Below, one piece after another: positions 36,504 through 45,419 of a DNA stretch of 64,000 nucleotides (the first letter of the stretch is position 1; each line of letters begins with the position of its first letter). The notes under the pieces are model-generated. The model was not told where the DNA came from. It searched no databases and was given only the letters and a program-made list of their open reading frames with translations. The position numbers were made by a program, and so were the translations under genes. The stretch is from Streptomyces flavochromogenes (GTDB lineage Bacteria; Actinomycetota; Actinomycetes; Streptomycetales; Streptomycetaceae), in NCBI RefSeq assembly GCF_000717595.1, contig NZ_JNZO01000035.1, forward strand, positions 12,773 to 76,772. The letters are read 5' to 3'.

Positions 36504-37832
36504 ATGAACGCTGCGGACCTTGGGCTGCCGGTGGACGTGCCGTCGACCGCGCTCTTCACCGATCAGTACGAGCTGACCATGCTCCAGGCGGCCCTCCGGG
36601 GCGGCACCGCCGACCGACGCTCGGTCTTCGAGGTCTTCACCCGGAGACTGCCCGAGGGCCGGCGCTACGGCGTCCTCGCGGGCGTCGGCCGGGTCCTCGA
36701 CGCCGTCGAGAACTTCCGTTTCGACCCCGCCGTCCTGGGCTTCCTTCGCGAACGCGGCATCGTCGACGAGCCGACCCTGGAATGGCTCGCCCGCTACCGC
36801 TTCACCGGTGACATCTGGGGCTACCCCGAGGGCGAGGTGTACTTCCCCGGCTCGCCCGTCCTGCGCGTCGAGGGCTCCTTCGCCGAGTGCGTGCTCCTGG
36901 AGACGGTGATCCTCTCCATCCTCAACCACGACTCGGCCATCGCCGCCGCCGCCTCCCGCATGTCGGCCGCGGCCGGCGGGCGCCGCCTGATCGAGATGGG
37001 CGCCCGGCGCACCCACGAGCTGGCGGCCGTCGCCGCCTCCCGCGCCGCGTACGTCGGCGGCTTCGACTCCACCTCGGACCTCGCGGCCGGCTTCCGCTAC
37101 GGCATCCCGACCGTCGGCACCTCCGCCCACGCCTTCACGCTCCTCCACGACAGCGAGCGCGACGCCTTCCGCGCCCAGGTCGAGACCCTCGGCCGCGGTA
37201 CGACCCTCCTCGTCGACACCTACGACGTGGCCGAGGCCGTGCGTACCGCCGTCGAGGTGGCGGGACCCGAGCTCGGGGCCGTCCGGATCGACTCCGGCGA
37301 CCTGCTGCTCGTCGCCCACCGGGTCCGGCAGCAGCTCGACGAGCTGGGCGCCCGGAACACGAAGATCGTCGTCACCTCGGACCTCGACGAGTACGCCATC
37401 GCCTCCCTCGCGGCGGCCCCGGTCGACGCGTACGGGGTGGGCACCCAGCTGGTCACCGGCAGCGGCCACCCGACCTGCTCCATGGTCTACAAGCTGGTCG
37501 CCCGCGCCTCCTCGGCCGACCTCAAGGCTCCTCTCACCCCGGTCGCCAAGAAGTCCCTCGGCGGCAAGGCCTCGGTCGGCGGACGCAAGTGGGCGGCGCG
37601 CCGGCCCGACGCGTACGGCGTCGCCGAGGCGGAGGTCGTGGGCACCGGCCCCGTGCCGCCGGAGCTCGCCGACCACCAGCTCCTGGTCGAGCTGGTCAAG
37701 GGTGGTGACGTGGTGGCCCGCGAGCCCCTGGAGGCCGCGCGGTCCCGGCACATCGCGGCCCGCGCCGGGCTGCCGATGTCGGCGATCCAGCTCTCCCGGG
37801 GCGAGCCGGTGCTGCCGACGGAGTACATCTAG
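36504..37832 (+). CDS. pncB: Nicotinate phosphoribosyltransferase
   Basis: 442 aa. It makes nicotinate mononucleotide from nicotinate and PRPP in NAD salvage. LFTDQYELTMLQAALRGG is the N-terminal signature. The ATP-activation His lies in STSAHAFTLLH-like TVGTSAHAF, and VRIDSGDL and VTSDLDEYAI form the phosphate-binding part. Followed closely by the pncA gene, giving a nicotinamide-to-NaMN pathway. Confidence 0.96.
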   Translation: MNAADLGLPVDVPSTALFTDQYELTMLQAALRGGTADRRSVFEVFTRRLPEGRRYGVLAGVGRVLDAVENFRFDPAVLGFLRERGIVDEPTLEWLARYRFTGDIWGYPEGEVYFPGSPVLRVEGSFAECVLLETVILSILNHDSAIAAAASRMSAAAGGRRLIEMGARRTHELAAVAASRAAYVGGFDSTSDLAAGFRYGIPTVGTSAHAFTLLHDSERDAFRAQVETLGRGTTLLVDTYDVAEAVRTAVEVAGPELGAVRIDSGDLLLVAHRVRQQLDELGARNTKIVVTSDLDEYAIASLAAAPVDAYGVGTQLVTGSGHPTCSMVYKLVARASSADLKAPLTPVAKKSLGGKASVGGRKWAARRPDAYGVAEAEVVGTGPVPPELADHQLLVELVKGGDVVAREPLEAARSRHIAARAGLPMSAIQLSRGEPVLPTEYI

Positions 37833-37943
37833 GACACCCCCGGGCCCGAGACCCCACGGAGACCGGACCCGCCCCCTCCCGGTGGGCGGGCCGAGTCTCT
37901 AGGCTCGGTCCCACCCCTCCCCGACGCGCTAAGGACACCCGCC

Positions 37944-38543
37944 ATGCACCGCGCATTGATCGTTGTGGACGTTCAGAACGACTTCTGCGAGGGCGGCAGC
38001 CTCGCGGTGACCGGCGGCGCGGACGTCGCCGCCGCCATCACCGACCTGGTCGGCCAGACGGCGGGCAGTGCCTACCGGCACGTGGTCGCCACCCGCGACC
38101 ACCATGTCGACCCGGGCGCGCACTTCGCGCCGGCCGGTGAGGAGCCGGACTACGTCACCTCCTGGCCGGTGCACTGCGTGGCCGGCACGGAGGGGGTCGG
38201 GTTCCACCCGAACTTCGCGCCGGCCGTCGCCAGCGGGGCGATCGACGCCGTCTTCGACAAGGGTGCCTACGACGCGGCGTACAGCGGCTTCGAGGGGCAC
38301 GACGAGAACGGGCGGACGCTGGCGGAGTGGCTCCGCGAGCGGGACGTCACCGAGGTCGACGTGGTGGGCATCGCGACCGACCACTGCGTGCGGGCGACGG
38401 CCCTGGACGCGGCCCGTGCGGGCTTCCGCACCCATGTGCTGCTCGACCTGACGGCCGGCGTCGCGAAGGAGACGACGGACCGTGCCCTGGAGGAGCTGCG
38501 GACGGCCGGTGTGGAGCTGACCGGCAAGCCCGTGGTGGCCTGA
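37944..38543 (+). CDS. pncA: Nicotinamidase
   Basis: 199 aa isochorismatase-fold amidase converting nicotinamide to nicotinate. The catalytic triad is visible: D in VVDVQNDF (D10), K in FDKGAYD and C in IATDHCVRAT. It supplies substrate for the pncB product encoded 111 bp upstream. Confidence 0.95.
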   Translation: MHRALIVVDVQNDFCEGGSLAVTGGADVAAAITDLVGQTAGSAYRHVVATRDHHVDPGAHFAPAGEEPDYVTSWPVHCVAGTEGVGFHPNFAPAVASGAIDAVFDKGAYDAAYSGFEGHDENGRTLAEWLRERDVTEVDVVGIATDHCVRATALDAARAGFRTHVLLDLTAGVAKETTDRALEELRTAGVELTGKPVVA

Positions 38544-38572
38544 GCCGCCCCACGGGCCCGGACGGGCGGCTC

Positions 38573-38884
38573 TCAGGCCGCGGGTTCCCTGGGGAGGGAC
38601 CGTACGGGGTGCCAGAGCTCCTGGGCGGCGCCGGGCGCCGATCTCCACAGCAGGCCGTCGGGGTGGTGGAGGACGGCCGTGATCTCGTCCGGGGTCGGCG
38701 GTTCGGTGTTGCCCCGGAGGTAGACCGCGCGCAGTCCGAGGTTCCGCAGCCGGGTCAGGGCGCGGGCACGGTTCGCGGCGTGGACCAGGAAGCGGACGGT
38801 GGCGCCGTCGCGGGCCGGGCTGGGCAGCCCTATCGCGACGACCACGCTGCCTCCCGGCAACTTGCAGAACCCTCCGTTGGGCAT
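38573..38884 (-). CDS. Conserved Streptomyces hypothetical protein
   Basis: 103 aa from ATG 38884 behind GGGGGAG; a longer in-frame start adds only non-conserved residues. MPNGGFCKLPGGSVVVAIG opens a form I remember as frequent in Streptomyces. No catalytic motif or membrane segment. Convergent with pncA. Confidence 0.75.
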   Translation of the reverse strand: MPNGGFCKLPGGSVVVAIGLPSPARDGATVRFLVHAANRARALTRLRNLGLRAVYLRGNTEPPTPDEITAVLHHPDGLLWRSAPGAAQELWHPVRSLPREPAA

Positions 38885-38955
38885 GCGGAACCACTCCCCC
38901 GTGGATCGACTGTCAATAAGAACATCGGTCTGAAGCGTCAGACGCACCTAAACAC

Positions 38956-38992
38956 GATCGGCCGCCGCCCGCTAGAGGGGCGACGGCCGATC
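38956..38992 (-). terminator. Terminator after M6 metalloprotease gene
   Basis: A 15-bp imperfect inverted repeat (GATCGGCCGCCGCCC with one mismatch) around a 6-nt loop, 26 bp after the protease stop. Confidence 0.8.
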
Positions 38993-39017
38993 ATGCTTTG
39001 ACCTGCAGTTTTACCGA

Positions 39018-41456
39018 TTACTTCGTAGACGGACCCACGCGAACCGTGATCGTCTCGCCGTTCTTCGGCTCCTTGACGACCTGGATCTTGGTGTTGGTGT
39101 CAGTTACCTGGACACCGGCGCGCGCCGTCTCCTGGAGCCAGTACGTGCCCTTGCGGTCGTCGAAGACCGGGTTGCCCGGCAGCGACGGGACGAACGCCGC
39201 GACGTCGGCCTTGTGGAGCAGGAGGCTGTCGGTCCGGTAGGTGCCGAAGGTGGAGTCGTAGGCCTGGACGCGGTTGCGCATCAGGCTGCCGTCCTTGAAC
39301 TTCAGCGGGGTCGGGTGGGCGTCGACCGGAAGGATCAGACCCTGGCCCGGGTGGACCGCGGTGTTGTTGTCCTTCTGGGAGAGGTCCCACTTCCAGATGA
39401 GCAGACCGTTCTGGTACGGGTAGTGCTCGACCCAGCTCGCCTTGTCACCGGTGAACCCGAAGTTGTACGGGCCGACCTTGAGGGTGGCGTCGTACGAGAC
39501 GTACTGGCGGTTCTCCGCGATGTAGTACTGCTCGTACTCCTTCGTGAAGCCCTTGCCGACCCGCGAGAAGCCCTTGGCCGCCCAGCCGTTGTCACCGTTC
39601 TCGGCGTTGTCCGAGAAGACGGTGGCACCGTCGGCGGTCAGCGTGATGGCGTCGGCCGTGAAGCCCTTGCCGCCGGCGCCGCCGTCCGTCTGGTAGCGGA
39701 AGCGGAGGTCGAACTTCTTGCCCGCGTAGGCGTCGAGGCCGTAGACGAGCTCCTTGTGCGTGCCCGAGACGTCGGTCAGCGCCGGGGCGCCGCTGGCGTC
39801 GCGCGGGAGCGGCTTGCCGTCGGCGGTGCCGTCCAGGGCCGTCCAGTTGGCGCCGCCGTCGGTCGACACCTCGGTGTAGAGGTAGTCGTAGTCGAGCTCG
39901 ATGTCGTACCAGCCCTTGAGCTTCAGGGAGGCGGACGTCTTGCCCGTCAGGTCGACGGAGCGGGTCAGGGTGTTCTTGAGGTCGTCACCCATGTTGCTCC
40001 ACCACTGCGTGGCACCCTCGGCGGGCGCGACGACATCGGTGGTGACGGCCTTCTTCGGCAGCTCGACGACGAGCGCCTGGGGGTTCTTGGTGTTGTACTC
40101 GGCCACGCCCAGCTTGTGGGTGGAGTTCCACTTGCGGGCCTCGTTGGCGACCTTGGTGTAGTTCAGCCAGCCGAGCTGCAGCTTGTCCCAGGCGTTCATG
40201 TCGCCGGGCAGGTCGCCGATGGCGTCCTTGCCGCGGCCGAGCCAGGAGCCGGAGGACATGAGCGACCAGAAGCCGGTCGAGTTCTCGGCGCCCTTGGCGC
40301 CGGAGGTGTCGTACAGGTCCGGCAGACCGAGGTCGTGGCCGTACTCGTGCGCGAAGACGCCGAGGCCGCCGTTCTCCGGCTGCATCGTGTAGTCGCCGAC
40401 CCAGATGCCGGAGTCACCGATCTGCGTGCCGCCGGCCTTGTTGTTCGCCGGGCCGGTCTTGCCCGCGTTGGTGCCGTAGGCGTACCAGCGGTGGGCCCAC
40501 AGGGCGTCGCCGGCCTGGGCGCCGCCGCCCGCCGACTCGTCCTCGCCCGCGTGGACGATCTGGAAGTGGTCGATGTACCCGTCGGGCTCGTTGAAGTTGC
40601 CGTCGCCGTCGAAGTCGTACCGGTCCCACAGGTCGTACTGCGCCAGGTCGGCCTTGATCTGGGCGTCGGTACGGCCCTTGGCCTTCTGGTCCGCGGTCCA
40701 CGCCGTGACACCGTCGCGGACGGCGTCCCAGACGTTGGAGCAGTTGCTGTTGCCGCAGTAGTTCGAGCCGTAACGGGCCTCGTTGTACTCGACCTTGACC
40801 CAGTCGGAGACGCCGCCGTCGACCGAGTAACGGCCGGACGAGGTCTTCTCGTAGTAGGTCTTCAGCGACTGCTTGGGCTGTCCCTTGGCGTCCTTGCCGG
40901 TGCCGAAGTACAGGTCCTGGAAGTGCTGCTGGTTGTAGTCCGCCTGCCATTCCGTGGAGTTGTCGTGCGCACGGTCCGGCTTGGCTATCTGGTTGTGCAG
41001 GGGACCGGGCGTGCCGCCGAACTTCGGCTTCAGCTCGGTCGTCTCGTCGTCGGCGCGGTCGACGAGGGTGGTGGTGTCCACCTTGTCGCCGAACTCGACG
41101 AGGATCGTGAAGATCTTGTCGGTCTTCTCGCGGCCGAGCTCGACGTACTTCTTGTCGTCGAGCTTGACGACCTGGGAGCCGTTTCGGCGCTCCACCTTCG
41201 ACTCGCCACTCAGCACCTGCTCCAGGGCAGCCTTGCGCTGCTGCTCCTGCTGCTCGCTGTAGGGACCCTCGAGGTCGTGGTCGACCGCCGTCTTGTCGAT
41301 CCCGGCGCCGGGCGCCGGGTCGTGACGGACATCGGCCGGGTTCACGCTGCCGTGATTGTCCGCCCATGCGGTGGTGAAGGTCGAGGCGGTGGCGGCGGTG
41401 GCCGCGAGCGCCACAACAACTGCGGACGTTCTGATCGCCCGTCGTCTGTTGGTCAC
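39018..41456 (-). CDS. Secreted immune inhibitor A-type metalloprotease (M6)
   Basis: 812 aa from GTG 41456. A signal peptide (RRAIRTSAVVVALAATAATA, cleaved near TTAWA-DN) directs export. The zinc site is HEYGHDLGLPD in the middle of the protein. Sequence rich in Asp (FDGDGNFNEPDGY) may bind calcium. A beta-rich C-terminal half with MAM/jelly-roll-like repeats (VDLTGKTSASLKLKGWYDIE) follows. It degrades extracellular proteins. Its own transcript, with a hairpin terminator. Confidence 0.93.
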   Translation of the reverse strand: MTNRRRAIRTSAVVVALAATAATASTFTTAWADNHGSVNPADVRHDPAPGAGIDKTAVDHDLEGPYSEQQEQQRKAALEQVLSGESKVERRNGSQVVKLDDKKYVELGREKTDKIFTILVEFGDKVDTTTLVDRADDETTELKPKFGGTPGPLHNQIAKPDRAHDNSTEWQADYNQQHFQDLYFGTGKDAKGQPKQSLKTYYEKTSSGRYSVDGGVSDWVKVEYNEARYGSNYCGNSNCSNVWDAVRDGVTAWTADQKAKGRTDAQIKADLAQYDLWDRYDFDGDGNFNEPDGYIDHFQIVHAGEDESAGGGAQAGDALWAHRWYAYGTNAGKTGPANNKAGGTQIGDSGIWVGDYTMQPENGGLGVFAHEYGHDLGLPDLYDTSGAKGAENSTGFWSLMSSGSWLGRGKDAIGDLPGDMNAWDKLQLGWLNYTKVANEARKWNSTHKLGVAEYNTKNPQALVVELPKKAVTTDVVAPAEGATQWWSNMGDDLKNTLTRSVDLTGKTSASLKLKGWYDIELDYDYLYTEVSTDGGANWTALDGTADGKPLPRDASGAPALTDVSGTHKELVYGLDAYAGKKFDLRFRYQTDGGAGGKGFTADAITLTADGATVFSDNAENGDNGWAAKGFSRVGKGFTKEYEQYYIAENRQYVSYDATLKVGPYNFGFTGDKASWVEHYPYQNGLLIWKWDLSQKDNNTAVHPGQGLILPVDAHPTPLKFKDGSLMRNRVQAYDSTFGTYRTDSLLLHKADVAAFVPSLPGNPVFDDRKGTYWLQETARAGVQVTDTNTKIQVVKEPKNGETITVRVGPSTK

Positions 41457-41789
41457 TTGATATGTCCTCCCCGGCGCCCGCGCTTCGGACCGAAGGTGGG
41501 GTGTCCGTCCGGCGGGTCGCGCGTCACAAGTGACGACATTCGACCGGAGGTACGCAAGAAAAGACAGATCTTGACTTGCACATACCAACTGCACTATGCG
41601 GGAGGTGAATTCCGATTATCGGACGATCGACGGGCACCTTACGGAGAAAAATCACACGACGCGTGACTCCGTGCGCCCCCCGTGCACCCCGTGCCCCCGC
41701 ATCGTGGGTGAGGTCACGCTTACTTCGGCTCCGCCCGGGCATCCACGGTCTTAGAGTCGAACCGTTGTCCTGAGAGGGCGGTACGTGTC
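41457..41789. other. Divergent intergenic region
   Basis: 333 bp between the M6 protease (minus) and the small membrane protein (plus). It has the lowest GC nearby and a possible plus-strand promoter TTGACT (41573) with TATGCG 18 bp later. No ORF is convincing. Confidence 0.4.
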
Positions 41790-42068
41790 ATGCAGCGTCC
41801 GAACGCCGCGCAACTCACCTGCGGTTCGGCCACCGTCGTTCTCACGACCGTCGCCCTGCTGCTGCTCTCCGGTACGACGACCACGCTCGGCATCGCGGTG
41901 ATCTGCCTCGCCGGCCTGCTGCTCGGACTGCTCGTGGCCGTGACGATGCCCCTGCGGACGACGGGCGTCAAGACCACCGCACCGACTCCGGCATCCGCCG
42001 CACGCGAAGAGGTCCGGGTACCGACCGCGCGCGTGGGCGCGGGAGTCGACACCCGGACCGGTTCGTGA
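41790..42068 (+). CDS. Small membrane protein
   Basis: 92 aa with two hydrophobic helices (about 15-30 and 34-54) and a polar C-terminal tail. No motif. It lies between the M6 protease and two RDD genes. Function unknown. Confidence 0.65.
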   Translation: MQRPNAAQLTCGSATVVLTTVALLLLSGTTTTLGIAVICLAGLLLGLLVAVTMPLRTTGVKTTAPTPASAAREEVRVPTARVGAGVDTRTGS

Positions 42069-42125
42069 CACCTCGTCCGTAAATGCGTCGTCACCGCCGG
42101 CTCCGCGCGGACGACGTCGGTTCGG

Positions 42126-42911
42126 CTACTGCGGGACGGAGACCACCACCGTCTTCGCCGCCTTGTCGTGCAGACCCTGCTTGTAGGGCTTGTCGACCAG
42201 GATCAGGATCAGCAGGAGCAGCGGCCACAGGCAGGCGCAGCAGATCAGGGCGGGGAGCCACAGGACGATCGCGCGCAGGAGCGACTGACTCATCGGCGGC
42301 GTCGAGCCGTCGTTGAGCATCGCGACCCGCAGCTTCAGCCATTTCTTGCCGAGGGTCTGGCCGTTCTTGGCGACCATCACCGTGTCGTACGCGACGAACG
42401 CGACGATCGTGATCAGCTGGAAGACCAGCTGGCTACCGCCGTTGAGGCTGTTGACCGTGTCGCCGAAGTCGTTGCCGTCCTCGGTCGCCCGCGAGTAGAT
42501 CTTGAACGGGATGCCGATGATCGCCAGCGGGATCGCGATGATCAGCCAGTCGATGATGCGGGCGATGATGCGCTTGCCGGACTCGGCGAGCGGCGGCATC
42601 CCGGAGAGCGGATCGGTCCCTCCGTACCCGGCGCCGTAGCCGCCGTACGGGGGCGGGGGCGGCGGCGCGTTGTCGTACGGGGAGCCTCCCGGCGAACCGT
42701 ACGGCGAACCGCCCGTGGGTCCGTACGGACTCCCGGGCGGCGGACCTCCCGGCGGCGGACCTCCCGGCGGAGGCCCTTCCGGCGGAGGCCCTTCCGGGGG
42801 CGGTCCGGACGGAGGCGGCTGGCCGGCGGAGGGCGGCGGAGGCTCCTGCGGCCTCTTGAGGAACGGGTCCTCCTCGGGCGGCTGGCCGGGCGGCGGCTGG
42901 TCGGTGCTCAT
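42126..42911 (-). CDS. RDD family membrane protein
   Basis: 261 aa. An N-terminal 110 residues of Pro/Gly-rich repeats (PPPEGPP, GGSPYG) lead into an RDD domain of four membrane helices: KRIIARIIDWLIIAIPLAI, then GQTLGKKWLKLRVA. RDD proteins have been linked to ion or solute transport. The next gene encodes a second RDD protein, so the pair may be functionally linked. Confidence 0.9.
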   Translation of the reverse strand: MSTDQPPPGQPPEEDPFLKRPQEPPPPSAGQPPPSGPPPEGPPPEGPPPGGPPPGGPPPGSPYGPTGGSPYGSPGGSPYDNAPPPPPPYGGYGAGYGGTDPLSGMPPLAESGKRIIARIIDWLIIAIPLAIIGIPFKIYSRATEDGNDFGDTVNSLNGGSQLVFQLITIVAFVAYDTVMVAKNGQTLGKKWLKLRVAMLNDGSTPPMSQSLLRAIVLWLPALICCACLWPLLLLILILVDKPYKQGLHDKAAKTVVVSVPQ

Positions 42912-43021
42912 GGGGGCAGTGCATCCCGGGCCGGGCGCCCCCGCAAGGAATCACCGCCCGTTCGGGGGACCCCCGGCCGCCGGGGGTCCCCCGCACCGGC
43001 CGGGGGCCGGCGGCCCGCGGA

Positions 43022-44581
43022 TCAGCGCGCCACGAAGGTACGGGCGGCCTTGTCGTGCCAGCACTGCCGCCAGGGGCGGTCGAAGAGGCACCACAGGACG
43101 TTGAGGACGCCGATGGCCAGGAGCCCCAGGACGCTGTAGACGAGCCAGCGGCGCAGGGCCGCCCCGAAGCGCGGCGGCTGGTGCGCCTCGATGTCCCGCA
43201 CCTCGATCCCGCACAGCTTCTTGCCGAGCGTGCGCCCCCACTTGGCGGTGGGCAGCGCCTCGTACAGGACGCCGATGACGAGGAACGCGGCCAGTGCGAT
43301 GCCGAACTGCACGGAGGTCGTGCCGTCGACCAGCCACACCTGGACGGTGACGCCCGACTGCTTGGCCGCCTCGATCTTGCCGTTGATGTGGTCGAGGGCC
43401 GCGGTCACGAACGGAAAGGCCGCGGCGCCGACGAGCGCACCCAGGACGAGGGTGTCGATCAGCCGGGCGATCAGCCGCCGGCCGAGCCCGGCGGGGCGCG
43501 CGGAGGCCTGCGCGCGGGCCGCCTGGACGAACAGGTCGTCGACCGGCGGCTTCCAGGGGACGACGGGCTGCTGCGGGTCCTGGGGCTGTGACGGGGACTG
43601 TGGTGCCTGGGGCTGTGGCTGGGCCTGCTGGGCCCAGGAGGGGGTCGCGGCCGCCGGGGCCGGAGCGGGTGCCCGGTGTACGGGGGTGGGGGCGGCCGTC
43701 GCGGCGGGTTCGGGGGCCGGCCGGGGAGCCGGCTGGGGCCTGGTGGCCTGCGGGGTCGGCTGCGGCTGCTGAGGGGTCACGGCGGGCGTGGGGGTGGGGA
43801 CCGGTGTGACCGGCATCCCGCCGAGGCGCGCCGCTCCCCCGGTGGCCCGGGGGTCCGTCGCCGGGCCGGCGGGCCGCGCCGTGCTCTCGGGCTCGGGTTC
43901 ACCCGCACCGGCGACCGGCCAGTCCGCCGGCGTGCGCGGGTCGGGGGTTCGGGGCGCGCCCCAGGAGACCTTCTGGTCGAGGTCGCCGCCGAAGCCGGTC
44001 TGGCGGGAGGTGTCCGCCTGCCAGGCAGAGGCGGGTTCCGCGGGGGCCGGCTCCTCGTCGAAGAAGACGGGCCCGGTCTCCTCCACGGTGGGCACGGGGG
44101 CCAGGGCGGGCGCCCGGTCCTGCGCGGGGAGCTGCGCGGGCGCCTGGGCCTGGGCCGGTACGGAGGCGGCGGGGCGCACGGGTTCGAGCTGGGCGGCGGG
44201 CTGCGGCCGGTACGGCTGCTCGGCGAGCTGCTGCATCGGCTGGAGCTGCTGTTCGTGGGGCTGGTGCGGCTCGTGGTGCTGCTGCTCGTGGTGCTGCTGC
44301 GGCTGGTGCTGCGCGGGCTGATGAGGCTGGACCGGCTCCGGTTCGGGCCGGGCCGGCTGTGCGGCGGCCGGTGCCGGCGCCGGGCCGGAGGCCAGGATCG
44401 GGCCGCCCGGGATCGCCGAGGCCGGCGGACCCGGCGGAACCTCACCGTCCGTGGGCGCGGGCCTGCTCGTACCGGGAACCCAGGCGCCCCCGTTCCAATA
44501 CCGGATGTATCCGGGAATGGACGGGTCCGGGTAGTACCCCGCCTGCGGTACCTCTCCGCCGCCTCCAGGAGGAGTAGCCAC
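43022..44581 (-). CDS. RDD family membrane protein with DUF2510-like N-terminus
   Basis: 519 aa. AGYYPDPSIPGYIRYWNGGAW at the N-terminus is a DUF2510-type WW-like motif that binds membrane-associated partners. A long Pro/Gln/Ala-rich linker (about 40-370) includes a HQQP/HEQQ stretch. The RDD domain (GLGRRLIARLIDTLVLGAL, then GRTLGKKLCGIEV) closes the protein. Function unknown. Confidence 0.88.
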   Translation of the reverse strand: MATPPGGGGEVPQAGYYPDPSIPGYIRYWNGGAWVPGTSRPAPTDGEVPPGPPASAIPGGPILASGPAPAPAAAQPARPEPEPVQPHQPAQHQPQQHHEQQHHEPHQPHEQQLQPMQQLAEQPYRPQPAAQLEPVRPAASVPAQAQAPAQLPAQDRAPALAPVPTVEETGPVFFDEEPAPAEPASAWQADTSRQTGFGGDLDQKVSWGAPRTPDPRTPADWPVAGAGEPEPESTARPAGPATDPRATGGAARLGGMPVTPVPTPTPAVTPQQPQPTPQATRPQPAPRPAPEPAATAAPTPVHRAPAPAPAAATPSWAQQAQPQPQAPQSPSQPQDPQQPVVPWKPPVDDLFVQAARAQASARPAGLGRRLIARLIDTLVLGALVGAAAFPFVTAALDHINGKIEAAKQSGVTVQVWLVDGTTSVQFGIALAAFLVIGVLYEALPTAKWGRTLGKKLCGIEVRDIEAHQPPRFGAALRRWLVYSVLGLLAIGVLNVLWCLFDRPWRQCWHDKAARTFVAR

Positions 44582-44892
44582 TGCCCCGACTCCGTTCAGT
44601 CACAACGCCCTTGATCCGCGCGGCCGCGTGCCGGGCGTGCCGCGCCCAAGGAGGACAGTAACGAAGAACACCCCCGAGGGAACAAAGAGCCCGTGAGAAA
44701 GCCCGCCTTCGAGAGGGACACGTACCGGAATCGATCACTCCCGGTGATGTTCGGGCCGGGACATACGCCCTGCTCACCGAGCCGGAAAAACTTCCCGAAA
44801 AAACTTCCCGAAGTCGCGTAATGAGCCGGGGGCACCCCGCTCTCTCCCGGTGAAGGCCCGCACGGGGCCGGTCCACGCGAGGGAGTACGACC
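44582..44892. other. Divergent region upstream of the SsgA-like gene
   Basis: 311 bp between the RDD gene and the SsgA-like gene. It carries an A-rich direct repeat, AAAAACTTCCCGAA, twice with a 13-bp period (44786-44812), about 80 bp before the start. Nothing else is evident. Confidence 0.5.
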
Positions 44893-45384
44893 ATGCAGAA
44901 CACCGACAACACCACCGTCGAGCGCGAGCTGGAGCTGAAGCTGGTGCTCTCGCCCGAGCGCGCCGTCCCCGTCCCCGCCCGGCTCGCCTACCGCACGGAC
45001 GACCCGTACGCCGTCCACATCACGTTCCACATCGGCACCGACCACCCGGTCAACTGGACGTTCGCGCGCGAACTCCTGGTCGAGGGCGTGTTCCGGGCCT
45101 GCGGGCACGGTGACGTGCGGATCTGGCCCACGAAGGTCGACGGCCGCGGCGTCATCCTGATGGCGCTCTCCTCCCCCGACGGCGACGCCCTCCTCGAAGC
45201 CCCCTCCGCGCAGGTGTCCGCCTGGCTGGAGCGAACCCTGCGCGCGGTGCCGCCGGGCACCGAGTCCGAGCGGCTCGGCATCGACGACGGACTCGCCGAA
45301 CTCCTCGCGACCACCGTGATCGCCGACGAGCTGTGGCTGCGCGACCCGTGGCCGTCGGACGAGTCGCAGGACGGCGAGCTGTGA
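44893..45384 (+). CDS. ssgG: SsgA family sporulation/cell-division regulator
   Basis: 163 aa. It belongs to the SALP family that guides septum placement and cell-wall remodelling during sporulation in Streptomyces. LAYRTDDPYAVHITFHIG and VEGVFRACGHGDVRIWP are family signatures. The ssgG symbol rests on remembered synteny with the S. coelicolor region and is less certain than the family. Confidence 0.88.
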   Translation: MQNTDNTTVERELELKLVLSPERAVPVPARLAYRTDDPYAVHITFHIGTDHPVNWTFARELLVEGVFRACGHGDVRIWPTKVDGRGVILMALSSPDGDALLEAPSAQVSAWLERTLRAVPPGTESERLGIDDGLAELLATTVIADELWLRDPWPSDESQDGEL

Positions 45385-45419
45385 GCCCCGTACCCGTGCG
45401 ACCCCACGGGTCCGCCGCG

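Noticed and set aside
39213..41666. 817-codon plus-strand ORF antisense to the M6 protease
   Set aside because: Mirror frame with no recognisable domain; the opposite strand has signal peptide and HEYGH motif.
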